A stretch of DNA of 64,000 nucleotides from Streptomyces sp. A2-16 (GTDB taxonomy: Bacteria; Actinomycetota; Actinomycetes; Streptomycetales; Streptomycetaceae), in NCBI RefSeq assembly GCF_018128905.1, contig NZ_CP063808.1, positions 1,736,001 to 1,800,000 of the forward strand. The letters run 5' to 3'. Shown here piece after piece: positions 37,130 through 46,684 of the stretch (positions within the stretch are counted from its first letter, which is position 1; the number at the start of each line of letters is the position of its first letter). Below the pieces are notes generated by a model that was not told the origin of the DNA, made no database searches, and saw only the letters and a program-made list of their open reading frames with translations. The position numbers were made by a program, and so were the translations under genes.

Positions 37130-38878
37130 ATGCGAAGGTCAGCGCTGGCCGCAGTGGCGGCCATCGGCAGTGCGAGCCTGTTGCTCTCGGCTTGCAGCAA
37201 GGCCGATGACAACGGTGGAGACGAAAGCAAGTCGGCAGGGGCCAACGCAGCGACCAAGGGTGTCGTCAACGCCTCCACCCAGAAGGGTGGGACGGTCACG
37301 TACGAGTACTCCGACGTCCCGGACTCCTTCGACCCCGGCAACACGTACTACGCCTACATGTACAACCTCAGCCGGCTGTACGCCCGCCCGCTGATGACCT
37401 TCGCGCCCGGTCCGGGCGAGGAGGGCAACAAGCTGGTCCCGGACCTCGCCGAGAGCGCCGGTGTGCCCAGCGACGGCGGCAAGACGTGGACGTACAAGAT
37501 CCGTTCCGGCCTGAAGTACCAGGACGGCACCGCGATCACCTCGAAGGACGTCAAGTACGCCGTCGAGCGCTCGAACTTCGCGCGTGACGTGCTCTCCCTC
37601 GGCCCGAACTACTTCCAGCAGTTCCTCGTGGGCGGCAAGGACTACAAGGGCCCCTACAAGGACAAGAGCGCCGAGGGCCTGAAGTCCATCGAGACGCCGG
37701 ACGACAACACGATCGTCTTCAAGCTCGACCGTGCCTTCCAGGAGTTCGACTACCTGGTGGCGACGCCGCAGACGGCTCCGGTGCCGCAGGCCAAGGACAC
37801 CGGCGTCGACTACGTCAAGAGCATCGTCTCCTCGGGCTCGTACAAGTTCCAGAGCTACAAGGAGGGCCAGCAGGCCGTCCTCGTGCGCAACGAGAACTGG
37901 GACGCGAAGACGGACCCGCTGCGCAAGCAGTACCCGGACAAGATCGTCGTCAAGCTGAAGGTCAACGCCGAGACGATCGACCAGGACGTCCAGTCCGGTG
38001 ACGCGATCGACCTCGGTGGTACCGGTGTCCAGGCCGCGACCCAGGCGAAGGTCGTCAACGACGCCAACCTGAAGGCCAACACGGACAACACCTACGGTGG
38101 CCGTCTGGTCTACATGGCGATCAACACCCAGGTCGCGCCGTTCGACAAGGTCGAGTGCCGCAAGGCCGTCGAGTACGCCATCGACAAGGTCTCCGTGCAG
38201 ACCGCCGAGGGCGGCCCGATCCGCGGTGACATCGCCACGACCGTCCTGCCGCCGGACATCACCGGCTACCAGAAGGCGGACGTCTACGCGACCACCGGCA
38301 ACAAGGGTGACGTCGCCAAGGCCAAGGAGCAGCTGAAGGCCTGCGGCAAGTCGAGCATCAGCACCAACCTCTCGGCCCGCAGCGACCGTCCGCAGGAGAT
38401 CGACGCGGCCACCGCGATCATCGCCTCGCTGAAGAAGGTCGGCATCAACGCCAGCCTGAAGCAGTACCCGTCGGGCAAGTACTTCACCGACTACGCCGGT
38501 GTCCCGACCTTCGACAAGAAGCAGAACATCGGTCTGCACATGATGCAGTGGGGTGCCGACTGGCCCTCCGGCTACGGCTTCCTGCAGCAGATCCTGCACG
38601 GTGACGCGATCGGTGCCTCCGGCAACACCAACCTCTCGTACCTGAACGACAAGCAGATCAACGAGATGCTGGAGAAGGCCATCGCCACCGAGGACGACTC
38701 GGCGCGCAACGCCCTGTACGCCCAGATCGACAAGCGTGCGATGGACCTGGCGGCGCTCGTCCCGCTGACCTACTTCAAGGTCCTGCTGTACCGTCCGGCC
38801 GGCTTCACCAACCTGGTGTCCACGGCGGCCTTCAGCGGTCAGTACGACTACCTCAACATCGGCACGACCAAGAAGTAG
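37130..38878 (+). CDS. Oligopeptide-binding lipoprotein (SBP family 5)
   Basis: 582 residues. Lipoprotein signal with Cys in SASLLLSAC. SBP_bac_5 domain: opening YEYSDVPDSFDPGNTYYAY, TWTYKIRSGLKYQDGT, KDVKYAVERS, and closing LVPLTYFKVLLYRP. It captures peptides outside the membrane for the flanking permeases. ATG 37130 chosen for the standard n-region MRRSAL; TTG 37109 overlaps the ribosome site. A very strong hairpin follows the stop, typical for a binding protein needed in excess of the permeases. Confidence 0.94.
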   Translation: MRRSALAAVAAIGSASLLLSACSKADDNGGDESKSAGANAATKGVVNASTQKGGTVTYEYSDVPDSFDPGNTYYAYMYNLSRLYARPLMTFAPGPGEEGNKLVPDLAESAGVPSDGGKTWTYKIRSGLKYQDGTAITSKDVKYAVERSNFARDVLSLGPNYFQQFLVGGKDYKGPYKDKSAEGLKSIETPDDNTIVFKLDRAFQEFDYLVATPQTAPVPQAKDTGVDYVKSIVSSGSYKFQSYKEGQQAVLVRNENWDAKTDPLRKQYPDKIVVKLKVNAETIDQDVQSGDAIDLGGTGVQAATQAKVVNDANLKANTDNTYGGRLVYMAINTQVAPFDKVECRKAVEYAIDKVSVQTAEGGPIRGDIATTVLPPDITGYQKADVYATTGNKGDVAKAKEQLKACGKSSISTNLSARSDRPQEIDAATAIIASLKKVGINASLKQYPSGKYFTDYAGVPTFDKKQNIGLHMMQWGADWPSGYGFLQQILHGDAIGASGNTNLSYLNDKQINEMLEKAIATEDDSARNALYAQIDKRAMDLAALVPLTYFKVLLYRPAGFTNLVSTAAFSGQYDYLNIGTTKK

Positions 38879-38901
38879 CCCCGGAAGGCAGGTGAAGGCA
38901 T

Positions 38902-38935
38902 TGGTGCCCGTGGGCTTCGCGGCCCACGGGCACCA
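38902..38935 (+). terminator. Intra-operon hairpin after the binding-protein gene
   Basis: Perfect 14-bp stem TGGTGCCCGTGGGC/GCCCACGGGCACCA with loop TTCGCG and no T-tract, 24 bases past the stop and 12 before the next GTG. Likely a partial terminator or 3' mRNA stabiliser that raises binding protein over permease. Confidence 0.85.
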
Positions 38936-38947
38936 GCGCCGGTCCCC

Positions 38948-39955
38948 GTGATCTCGTACATCCTCCGTCGGACGTTCGCGGCAGTGATCCTGCTGTTGGT
39001 CGTCACCGCGGTCACCTTCGCGATCTTCTTCCTGCTGCCACGGATGGCCGGCCAGACCGCCGACCAGCTCGCGCAGCAGTACCTGGGCAAGAGCCCGACG
39101 AAGGCGGACATCCTCGCGGTCAAGCAGAACCTGGGTCTGGACGACCCGCTGTACCTGCAGTACTGGCACTTCATCAAGGGTGTCGTGTCCGGGGCCACCT
39201 ACAACCTGGGTCCCACGACCGCGCACTGCGACGCGCCGTGCTTCGGCTACTCCTTCAAGACCCACGAGGCGGTCTGGCCGCAGCTCACCTCGCGCATCCC
39301 GGTGACCGCGTCGCTGGCCCTCGGTGCCGCCGTGCTGTGGCTGGTCTCCGGTGTCGTGATCGGTGTGATCTCCGCGCTCAAGCCCGGCAGCTTCTTCGAC
39401 CGCAGCTTCATGGGTGTCGCGCTCGCCGGTGTCTCGCTGCCCATGTTCTTCACGGGCAACCTGGCGCTGCTGCTCTTCACCTACCAGTGGCCGATCTTCG
39501 GCCGCACCTACGTGCCGTTCACGGAGAATCCGGCCCAGTGGGCCAACACGCTCTTCCCGGCCTGGTGCTCGCTCGCTCTGCTGTACTCCGCCATCTACGC
39601 CCGGCTGACCCGTTCGGGCATGCTGGAGACGATGAACGAGGACTTCATCCGCACGGCCCGCGCCAAGGGCCTGCGCGAGCGCAACGTGGTCGCCCGGCAC
39701 GGCCTCAGGGCCGCCCTGACGCCGATCATCACCGTGTTCGGCATGGACCTGGGTCTGCTGCTCGGCGGTGCGGTGATCACCGAGACCGTCTTCTCGCTGC
39801 CCGGCATCGGCCAGTACGCGGTCCAGGGCATCACCGACAACGACCTGCCCCCGATCCTCGGCGTCACCCTGCTGGCCGCCATCTTCGTCGTAGTCGCAAA
39901 TCTCCTGGTGGACCTGTTGTACGCCGCCGCCGACCCGCGGGTGAGGCTCTCGTGA
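38948..39955 (+). CDS. Oligopeptide ABC transporter permease (DppB/OppB type)
   Basis: 335 residues, GTG start with no clear Shine-Dalgarno, so translation may depend on the preceding hairpin. N-terminal helix [20 protein letters not shown] is the OppB signature; six helices; EAA motif [24 protein letters not shown] overlap with the following ATPase. Confidence 0.93.
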   Translation: MISYILRRTFAAVILLLVVTAVTFAIFFLLPRMAGQTADQLAQQYLGKSPTKADILAVKQNLGLDDPLYLQYWHFIKGVVSGATYNLGPTTAHCDAPCFGYSFKTHEAVWPQLTSRIPVTASLALGAAVLWLVSGVVIGVISALKPGSFFDRSFMGVALAGVSLPMFFTGNLALLLFTYQWPIFGRTYVPFTENPAQWANTLFPAWCSLALLYSAIYARLTRSGMLETMNEDFIRTARAKGLRERNVVARHGLRAALTPIITVFGMDLGLLLGGAVITETVFSLPGIGQYAVQGITDNDLPPILGVTLLAAIFVVVANLLVDLLYAAADPRVRLS

Positions 39956-41043
39956 CCGAACTGTCCAAGACCGGTGCCGCGCTGGGCGAGCCCGCGCCCG
40001 GCAACGCTCCCGACGCCTTCCTCGCGGTCCGCGACCTCAAGGTGCACTTCCCGACCGACGACGGCCTGGTCAAGTCCGTCGACGGGCTCAGCTTCCAGGT
40101 GGAGAAGGGCAAGACCCTCTGCATCGTGGGCGAGTCGGGCTCCGGCAAGTCCGTCACCTCGCTGGCCATCATGGGCCTGCACCGGCTGGGCGCACGCGGC
40201 AAGAACGTCCAGATGTCCGGCGAGATCTGGCTGGACGGCAAGGAACTGATCTCCGCCGACCCGGACGAGGTGCGCCGGCTGCGCGGCCGCGAGATGGCGA
40301 TGATCTTCCAGGACCCGCTGTCCGCGATGCACCCGTACTACACGATCGGCAACCAGATCGTGGAGGCGTACCGGGTCCACCACGACGTCAACAAGAAGAC
40401 CGCGCGCAAGCGGGCGATCGAGATGCTCGACCGGGTCGGCATCCCCGAGCCCGGCAAGCGGATCGACAGCTACCCGCACGAGTTCTCCGGCGGTATGCGC
40501 CAGCGCGCGATGATCGCCATGGCGCTCGTCAACAACCCCGAGCTGCTCATCGCGGACGAGCCGACGACCGCCCTGGACGTCACCGTCCAGGCGCAGATCC
40601 TCGACCTCATCCGGGACCTGCAGAAGGAGTTCGGCTCCGCGGTCGTCCTCATCACCCACGACCTGGGTGTGGTCGCCGAGATCGCCGACGACGTCCTCGT
40701 GATGTACGGCGGCCGGTGCGTGGAGCGCGGCAGCGTCGACGACGTCTTCGAGCGCCCGCAGCACCCGTACACCTGGGGTCTGCTGGGCTCGATGCCGCGC
40801 ATCGACCGGGAGACCTCCGAGCGGCTCATCCCCGTCAAGGGTCAGCCGCCGAGCCTCATCAACGTCCCCTCGGGCTGCGCCTTCCACCCCCGCTGCCCGT
40901 ACGCGGACATCCCCAAGGGCGATGTCACCCGTACCGTGCGCCCGGAGCTCCAAGAGGTCGGCGCCGGGCACTTCTCCGCGTGCCACCTCTCGCTGGAGGA
41001 CCGCACGCGGATCTGGACCGAAGAGATTGCGCCGAAGCTGTGA
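39952..41043 (+). CDS. Oligopeptide ABC transporter ATPase (DppD/OppD type)
   Basis: 363 residues. Walker [10 protein letters not shown], signature [10 protein letters not shown], Walker [13 protein letters not shown], and the C-terminal oligo_HPY region [11 protein letters not shown] with the cysteine-containing CAFHPRCPY typical of this subfamily. GTG start overlaps the previous stop. Pairs with the next ATPase to drive peptide import. Confidence 0.94.
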   Translation: MTELSKTGAALGEPAPGNAPDAFLAVRDLKVHFPTDDGLVKSVDGLSFQVEKGKTLCIVGESGSGKSVTSLAIMGLHRLGARGKNVQMSGEIWLDGKELISADPDEVRRLRGREMAMIFQDPLSAMHPYYTIGNQIVEAYRVHHDVNKKTARKRAIEMLDRVGIPEPGKRIDSYPHEFSGGMRQRAMIAMALVNNPELLIADEPTTALDVTVQAQILDLIRDLQKEFGSAVVLITHDLGVVAEIADDVLVMYGGRCVERGSVDDVFERPQHPYTWGLLGSMPRIDRETSERLIPVKGQPPSLINVPSGCAFHPRCPYADIPKGDVTRTVRPELQEVGAGHFSACHLSLEDRTRIWTEEIAPKL

Positions 41044-42371
41044 GTGAGACGAAGAAGGACGCGGACGTGACGACCGCCCCCGACGAGCGCGAGGTGCTGC
41101 TCAAGGTCGAGGGCCTCCAGAAGCACTTCCCGATCCGCAAGGGTGTCCTCCAGCGCCAGGTCGGCGCGGTCAAGGCGGTCGACGGCATCGACTTCGAGGT
41201 CCGCAAGGGCGAGACGCTCGGTGTGGTCGGCGAGTCGGGCTGCGGCAAGTCGACCATGGGCCGGGTCATCACCCGTCTCCAGGAGCCGACCGGCGGCTCG
41301 ATCCACTTCGAGGGCCAGGACATCACGCGGCTGAAGCCGGCCGGGATGCGTCCGCTGCGGCGGGACATCCAGATGATCTTCCAGGACCCGTACGGCTCGC
41401 TGAACCCGCGCCACACCATCGGCGGAATCGTCTCGGCACCCTTCCGTCTCCAGGGCGTGGAGCCCGAGGGCGGGGTGAAGAAGGAGGTCCAGCGCCTCCT
41501 CGAGCTGGTGGGCCTGAGCCCCGAGCACTACAACCGCTACCCGCACGAGTTCTCCGGCGGCCAGCGCCAGCGCATCGGCATCGCCCGCGCGCTCGCCCTG
41601 AAGCCGAAGCTGGTGGTGGCGGACGAGCCGGTCTCGGCCCTCGACGTGTCGATCCAGGCGCAGGTCGTGAACCTGATGGACGACCTCCAGCAGGAGCTCG
41701 GCCTCACCTACGTGATCATCGCGCACGACCTGTCCGTCGTACGGCATGTCTCGGACCGCATCGCGGTGATGTACCTCGGCAAGATCGTCGAACTCGCCGA
41801 CCGCACCTCGCTGTACGAGGCGCCGATGCACCCGTACACCAAGGCGCTGATGTCGGCGGTCCCGGTGCCGGACCCCAAGCGCCGGGGCGCCAAGTCCGAG
41901 CGCATCCTGCTGCGCGGCGACGTCCCGTCCCCGATCTCCCCGCCCTCCGGCTGCCGCTTCCACACGCGCTGCTGGAAGGCGACGGAGATCTGCCGGACCA
42001 CGGAGCCGCAGCTGATCGAGCTGCGCCCGGGCCAGCGCGTGGCCTGCCACCACCCCGAGAACTTCGCGGACCAGGCGCCCCAGGACACGGTCCTGCTGTC
42101 GGTCGCCAAGGAGGCGGCCGGGCTGGTCGCCGAGGAGGTCCTCGCGGAGTCGGCGGCGACGTCGGCGGCGGTGGCGGCGGAGGTGGAGTCCCCCCGGGAG
42201 GGCGACACCGAGGCTGCCGCGGAGACGGCGGAGCAGCCTGAGGCGGAGGCCGCGGTGGATGCCAAGGCCACGACCGGGAAGACGGGGCCCGGCGCGAGGA
42301 CGGCACCGCTCGAGACCGGTGAGTCGGCCGACGAACCGGAAACCCCCGGTCAGGAGTCAACCGACAAGTAA
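41040..42371 (+). CDS. Oligopeptide ABC transporter ATPase (DppF/OppF type) with long acidic tail
   Basis: 443 residues from GTG 41040 (GTGA overlap); GTG 41067 has the better ribosome site (AAGGA, 7 bases) and would give 434. Walker [10 protein letters not shown], signature [10 protein letters not shown], Walker [13 protein letters not shown], oligo_HPY end [12 protein letters not shown] and CRFHTRC. After the family core ends near residue 341 there is a ~100-residue tail rich in Ala, Glu and Thr, of low complexity and absent from typical DppF, with no membrane or catalytic features. Confidence 0.93.
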   Translation: MSETKKDADVTTAPDEREVLLKVEGLQKHFPIRKGVLQRQVGAVKAVDGIDFEVRKGETLGVVGESGCGKSTMGRVITRLQEPTGGSIHFEGQDITRLKPAGMRPLRRDIQMIFQDPYGSLNPRHTIGGIVSAPFRLQGVEPEGGVKKEVQRLLELVGLSPEHYNRYPHEFSGGQRQRIGIARALALKPKLVVADEPVSALDVSIQAQVVNLMDDLQQELGLTYVIIAHDLSVVRHVSDRIAVMYLGKIVELADRTSLYEAPMHPYTKALMSAVPVPDPKRRGAKSERILLRGDVPSPISPPSGCRFHTRCWKATEICRTTEPQLIELRPGQRVACHHPENFADQAPQDTVLLSVAKEAAGLVAEEVLAESAATSAAVAAEVESPREGDTEAAAETAEQPEAEAAVDAKATTGKTGPGARTAPLETGESADEPETPGQESTDK

Positions 42372-42372
42372 C

Positions 42373-42397
42373 GCATGACGAGTTGGCAAAGTCATGC
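42373..42397 (+). terminator. Inverted repeat after the peptide-transport operon
   Basis: GCATGAC/GTCATGC 7-bp stem with an 11-base loop immediately past the stop. Moderate strength, no T-tract; may terminate the operon or act before the peptidase gene. Confidence 0.45.
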
Positions 42398-42469
42398 ACA
42401 TGCCCGAACGGGAGAGTGAAGAGTCGTCCGTGTCCGACTTATCGGCACACGCTCGAAAGGGACGACACC

Positions 42470-43861
42470 ATGAGACTCTCCCGTTCGGCACGCTTAGGAG
42501 CCGTCGCGACCGCGGCGGCTTCCTTCTTTGTCATCGCGGCCGCCCCGGGACCCAAACCCGGCGCCCCCGGCATCGGGGACCCCTACTTCCCGAACCTCGG
42601 CAACGGCGGCTACGACGCCCGCCATTACACCCTCGACGTGGCGTACAACCCGGACACCGACCGTCTGGACGGCCGTACGACACTCTCCGCCCGCGCCACC
42701 CAGAACCTCTCCTCCTTCGACCTCGACCTCCAGAAGCTGGAAGTCACCAAGGTCGAAGTCGACGGCAGACGGGCCCGGTTCACGCGCGACGGCGACGAGA
42801 TCCACATCACCCCGCGCCAATCCCTGCGCAAGAACAGGGACTTCACCGTCGCCGTCACCTACGGCGGCGTCCCGGAACCCCTCAACGGACCCATCGTGTT
42901 CGGCTCCGACTACGGCTGGATGAAGACCCCCGACGGTGTCTTCGTCGCCTGTGAACCCAACGCCGCCTCCACCTGGTTCCCCTCCAGCGACCACCCCTCC
43001 GACAAGGCCGCCTACGACATCCGTATCAGGACCCCGAAGGGCCTGACCGCCGTGTCCAACGGCCGGCTCGTGTCGACGTACGACAAGGGCGGCTCGACGT
43101 ACACCCACTGGCGCGAGAAGAAGCCGATGGCGACCTATCTCGCGACCGCCACCATCGGGAAGTTCGACGTCCGCACCGGCACCACCCCGGGCGGCACCCC
43201 GATCTACGTCGCCATCGACCCGGTCCTCGCCAACAGCAACAACGTCGACGTGTACGCCGTCACCGCCGACGCCACCGACTACTGGTCCCAGGTCTTCGGG
43301 CCGTACCCCTTCGAGGAGACCGGCGCGATCGTCGACGACATGCCGCAGGCCGGGTTCTCGCTGGAGGTGCAGACCAAGCCGGCCTACTCGGCGGTGCGCA
43401 GCGAGACGACGATCGTGCACGAACTGGCCCACCAGTGGTTCGGCGACTCCGTGAGCGTCGAGCGCTGGAAGGACATCTGGCTCAACGAGGGCTTCGCCAC
43501 CTACGCCCAGTGGCTGTGGGCCGAGCACAAGGGCACGCGCAGCGCCCACGACTCCTTCGTCGCCGCCTACGACGCCCGTCCGGCCGACAGCGCCTTCTGG
43601 CAGATCACCGTCGGCGACCCGCAGCGGGACACGATGTTCGCGTCCGCGGTCTACCAGCGCGGCGCGATGACCCTCCAGGCGTTGCGCGAACGGATCGGCG
43701 ACACCGCGTTCTTCAAGCTGCTGCCGGCCTGGACGAAGCTCCACCGCTACGGCAACGCGAACACGGCCGACTTCATCGGCCTCGCGGAGAAGGTCAGCGG
43801 ACAGCAACTGGACGACCTGTTCCGCACCTGGCTCTTCACCACGGGCAAACCGGCCCGGTAA
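42470..43861 (+). CDS. Secreted M1-family zinc aminopeptidase
   Basis: 463 residues with a Sec signal peptide (about 1-25). M1 N-terminal domain HYTLDVAYNPDTDRLDGRT; catalytic HELAH, 18 residues, then Glu in WLNEGFATYAQW; supporting Tyr region. The usual GAMEN exopeptidase motif is replaced by GFSLEVQTK, as in a secreted bacterial subgroup. About half the length of PepN because the C-terminal helical domain is missing. ATG 42470 with AAAGGG upstream. It could release amino acids or peptides for the adjacent oligopeptide importer. Confidence 0.92.
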   Translation: MRLSRSARLGAVATAAASFFVIAAAPGPKPGAPGIGDPYFPNLGNGGYDARHYTLDVAYNPDTDRLDGRTTLSARATQNLSSFDLDLQKLEVTKVEVDGRRARFTRDGDEIHITPRQSLRKNRDFTVAVTYGGVPEPLNGPIVFGSDYGWMKTPDGVFVACEPNAASTWFPSSDHPSDKAAYDIRIRTPKGLTAVSNGRLVSTYDKGGSTYTHWREKKPMATYLATATIGKFDVRTGTTPGGTPIYVAIDPVLANSNNVDVYAVTADATDYWSQVFGPYPFEETGAIVDDMPQAGFSLEVQTKPAYSAVRSETTIVHELAHQWFGDSVSVERWKDIWLNEGFATYAQWLWAEHKGTRSAHDSFVAAYDARPADSAFWQITVGDPQRDTMFASAVYQRGAMTLQALRERIGDTAFFKLLPAWTKLHRYGNANTADFIGLAEKVSGQQLDDLFRTWLFTTGKPAR

Positions 43862-43884
43862 CAGCCTCTGCGCAAGAATGCGGT

Positions 43885-44541
43885 GTGCTCCAGCAACTGT
43901 TCACTCCCTCCGTCCAGCACACGCTCGACCTCGTCGGCATCTTCGTGTTCGCCATCTCCGGCGCGCTGCTGGCCGTCCGCAAGAACTTCGACGTCTTCGG
44001 CATCGCCGTCCTCGCCGAGGTCACCGCGCTGGGCGGAGGGCTGTTCCGGGACCTGATCATCGGCGCGGTGCCGCCTGCCGCGTTCACCGATCTCGGCTAC
44101 TTCATCACCCCGCTGCTCGCCGCGCTCCTGGTCTTCTTCCTGCACCCGCACGTGGAGCGCATCCAGGTCGGTGTGAACGTCTTCGACGCGGCGGGCCTCG
44201 GCCTGTTCTGCGTCGCCGGGACGACGAAGGCGTACGAGTACGGACTGGGCCTCACCCAGTCCGCCACTCTGGGGCTCGCCACCGCCGTCGGCGGCGGTGT
44301 GCTCAGGGACGTGCTCGCCAACGAGGTGCCCTCACTGCTGCGCTGGGACCGCGACCTGTACGCGGTCCCGGCGATCGTCGGCGCCACCATGGTGGTCCTG
44401 TGCATCCGCTACGACGCCCTCACCCCGTTCACCAGCGGGCTCGCCGCGCTCACGGCCTTCGTGCTGCGCCTGCTCGCGATGCGGTTCCACTGGCGAGCTC
44501 CGCGGGCCTGGAACCGCCGGTCGACCGTGCGTGAGGAGTAG
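43885..44541 (+). CDS. TRIC-type (UPF0126/YicG) cation channel protein
   Basis: 218 residues, about seven helices in two homologous halves. Each half carries the family motif: GGGLFRDLIIGAVPP and GGGVLRDVLANEVP. Bacterial TRIC homologues form trimeric monovalent-cation channels. GTG 43885, weak ribosome site. The 3' end overlaps the convergent esterase gene by 92 bases. Confidence 0.9.
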   Translation: MLQQLFTPSVQHTLDLVGIFVFAISGALLAVRKNFDVFGIAVLAEVTALGGGLFRDLIIGAVPPAAFTDLGYFITPLLAALLVFFLHPHVERIQVGVNVFDAAGLGLFCVAGTTKAYEYGLGLTQSATLGLATAVGGGVLRDVLANEVPSLLRWDRDLYAVPAIVGATMVVLCIRYDALTPFTSGLAALTAFVLRLLAMRFHWRAPRAWNRRSTVREE

Positions 44542-45670
44542 CGCCCGCCCGGCCGTGCAGCAGCCCCATCTCCTCGGTCAGCCAGCGGAACGCCGGGACC
44601 ACCTGCGGCCGCCACAGCGCCATGTTGTGGCCGCCGGCACTCTTCGGGATGTAGACCACGTGCACGGTCGTCGGCGCCTTCGCGACCTGTTCGAGGCCCA
44701 TGGCGGCCTCGTAGCCGTCGCCCGGCTGACCGGACTGGTAGAGCGCGATCGCGGGCGGGGTGCGGGCCTCGCGCAGCAGCAGATAGGGGTTGTTGGCGCG
44801 GCGCAGGGCGGGTGTCTCGGCGGCCAGCGAGTTGCGTTCGCCGATCGGGTCGTTGTAGCCGGACATGCTCACCGCGGCCCGGTAGCGGTCGGGGTGGGCG
44901 ACGGCGAGCTTGGTCGCGCAGTGCCCGCCCGCCGAGTACCCGGCGGCGGCCCAGCCCGCAGGCCCGGACTGGGCGCGGAAGTTGTCCGTGATCATCTTCG
45001 GGACGTCGACGCTGAGCCAGGTGTCGGCGTTGACCGTGCCCGTGATGTTGGCGCAGCCGGTGTCCACCCCGGCCAGCAGGTTCATGCGGGGGGCGACCAG
45101 GATGAACGGCGCCACCCTGCCGTCCCGCATCAGCGGTTGCAGCTGGTTCACCGCGTGCAGCGACCCGAACCAGGCCTTCGCCGAGCCGGGATAGCCCGAC
45201 AGCAGCTCCACCACGGGGAACTTGTGGTGCCGGTAGGCGGGCTCGCCGTACTGCGGCGGCAGCCAGACGTAGACCTCGGCGTTCACCCCCGAGACCCGGC
45301 CCTTGAGCTGGGTGACCCGTACGCCCTTCATGCCGGGTCCGGAGGCGTTCGTGAAGTGCTGCCTCACCTTGGGCAACCGTTTCAGCGAGATGCCGCCGGT
45401 GCCGTCGGCACCCAGGTCGGCGGCCTGCTGGACGTGGTTGCCGGTGCCGAGCAGGTCGGCCCAGTTGTCGTACAGGTTGTTCTGGTTGTTGACCAGGACG
45501 AAGACGAGGCCGACGGCGGTGCCCTGGGCGAACAGCACCATCAGTACGCGGGCGACGGCGCGTGCGATCCGGGGTCCCCGAAGCCGCGACCACAGGGCCA
45601 GCGGAAGCACGAGGGCGACGACGGACAGCACGATCAGCGTGTAGAGGAACGTGGTCCCGGTGAGGCTCAT
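44450..45670 (-). CDS. Membrane-anchored alpha/beta-hydrolase (esterase, Ag85-like)
   Basis: 406 residues. Two N-terminal helices (TLIVLSVVALVLPLALWS and VLMVLFAQGTAVGLVFVLV) then an extracellular esterase domain: VELLSGYPGSAKAW, nucleophile elbow AGYSAGGHCA, late His in KSAGGHNMALW. It resembles the esterase D/antigen 85 mycolyltransferase fold. Start ATG 45670. The C-terminal ~35 residues are Arg/Ala/Ser-rich and overlap the TRIC gene on the other strand. Confidence 0.87.
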   Translation of the reverse strand: MSLTGTTFLYTLIVLSVVALVLPLALWSRLRGPRIARAVARVLMVLFAQGTAVGLVFVLVNNQNNLYDNWADLLGTGNHVQQAADLGADGTGGISLKRLPKVRQHFTNASGPGMKGVRVTQLKGRVSGVNAEVYVWLPPQYGEPAYRHHKFPVVELLSGYPGSAKAWFGSLHAVNQLQPLMRDGRVAPFILVAPRMNLLAGVDTGCANITGTVNADTWLSVDVPKMITDNFRAQSGPAGWAAAGYSAGGHCATKLAVAHPDRYRAAVSMSGYNDPIGERNSLAAETPALRRANNPYLLLREARTPPAIALYQSGQPGDGYEAAMGLEQVAKAPTTVHVVYIPKSAGGHNMALWRPQVVPAFRWLTEEMGLLHGRAGATPHARSTGGSRPAELASGTASRAGAARRP

Positions 45671-45816
45671 GTCCCTGTAGAGGGGGATGCCGGGGGAGGG
45701 GTTTACGGGCGAGTACGGACACTTACCGAAGAATTGCCCGGGTCTCACCTGGGGTGATCCACGTGAGAGGCGTTACAAAGCTACCGCTTAGTAGTCGGTT
45801 GTTGTACCGTTCAGCC

Positions 45817-46671
45817 ATGCCAGAAGCAGCCTCCGTCACGCGCGCCACGATCGGCGACAGCGAGTTCGACCGGGACACCGCGGTCACCCGCCGCGCACCC
45901 GGCGTCTACGACATCGACCTCTCCGCGGGCTGGACGATCATCAGCGCCGTCAACGGCGGCTACCTCCTGGCCGTCCTGGGCCGCGCCCTCGCGGACGCCC
46001 TGCCGCACGCCGACCCGTTCACGATCTCCGCGCACTACCTGACCGCGTCCCAGCCGGGCCCCGCGGTGATCCGCACGGACGTCGTCCGCACCGGCCGCAC
46101 CCTCTCCACCGGCCAGGCCTCGCTCTTCCAGTACGACGACGAGGGCAGGGAGGTCGAACGCATCCGCGTCCTCGCCTCCTACGGCGATCTCGACACCCTC
46201 CCCGACGACGTCCGTACGACGGCCGAGCCGCCCCTGATCCCGCCGATGGACCAGTGCTTCGGCCCCCAGGACGGGCCCGCCCCGGTCGAGGGCAGCTCCG
46301 CCATCACCGACCGGCTGATGCTCAAGCTCGACCCGTCGACCCTGGGCTGGGCTCTCGGCGCGCCCTCCGGCAAGGGCGAGATGCGCTCCTGGTTCGGCCT
46401 CGCGGACGGCCGGGACATGGACCCCCTCTCGCTGCTGCTCGCGGTGGACGCGCTGCCGCCCACCGCCTTCGAGATCGGCCTCAAGGGCTGGGTGCCGACG
46501 GTCGAGCTGACCGTCCACGTGCGCTGCCGCCCGGCCCCGGGCCCCCTCCGTGTCTCCATCACCACCCGCAACCTCGCCGGCGGCTTCCTGGAGGAGGACG
46601 CGGAGGTCTGGGACAGCGAGGACCGGCTGGTCGCCCAGTCACGGCAGTTGGCGAGGGTGCGGCTGGGCTGA
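45817..46671 (+). CDS. Acyl-CoA thioesterase-like (TesB-type double hotdog) protein
   Basis: 284 residues. First hotdog half with NGGYLLAVLGRALADALPH and DPFTISAHYLTASQPGPA, second half with RSWFGLADGRDMDPLSLLL and WVPTVELTVHVRCRP. Typical of actinobacterial thioesterase family proteins acting on acyl-CoA. Start ATG 45817. The 13-base gap to the WYL regulator suggests co-transcription. Confidence 0.85.
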   Translation: MPEAASVTRATIGDSEFDRDTAVTRRAPGVYDIDLSAGWTIISAVNGGYLLAVLGRALADALPHADPFTISAHYLTASQPGPAVIRTDVVRTGRTLSTGQASLFQYDDEGREVERIRVLASYGDLDTLPDDVRTTAEPPLIPPMDQCFGPQDGPAPVEGSSAITDRLMLKLDPSTLGWALGAPSGKGEMRSWFGLADGRDMDPLSLLLAVDALPPTAFEIGLKGWVPTVELTVHVRCRPAPGPLRVSITTRNLAGGFLEEDAEVWDSEDRLVAQSRQLARVRLG

Positions 46672-46684
46672 GCCCGGCCCAGGG

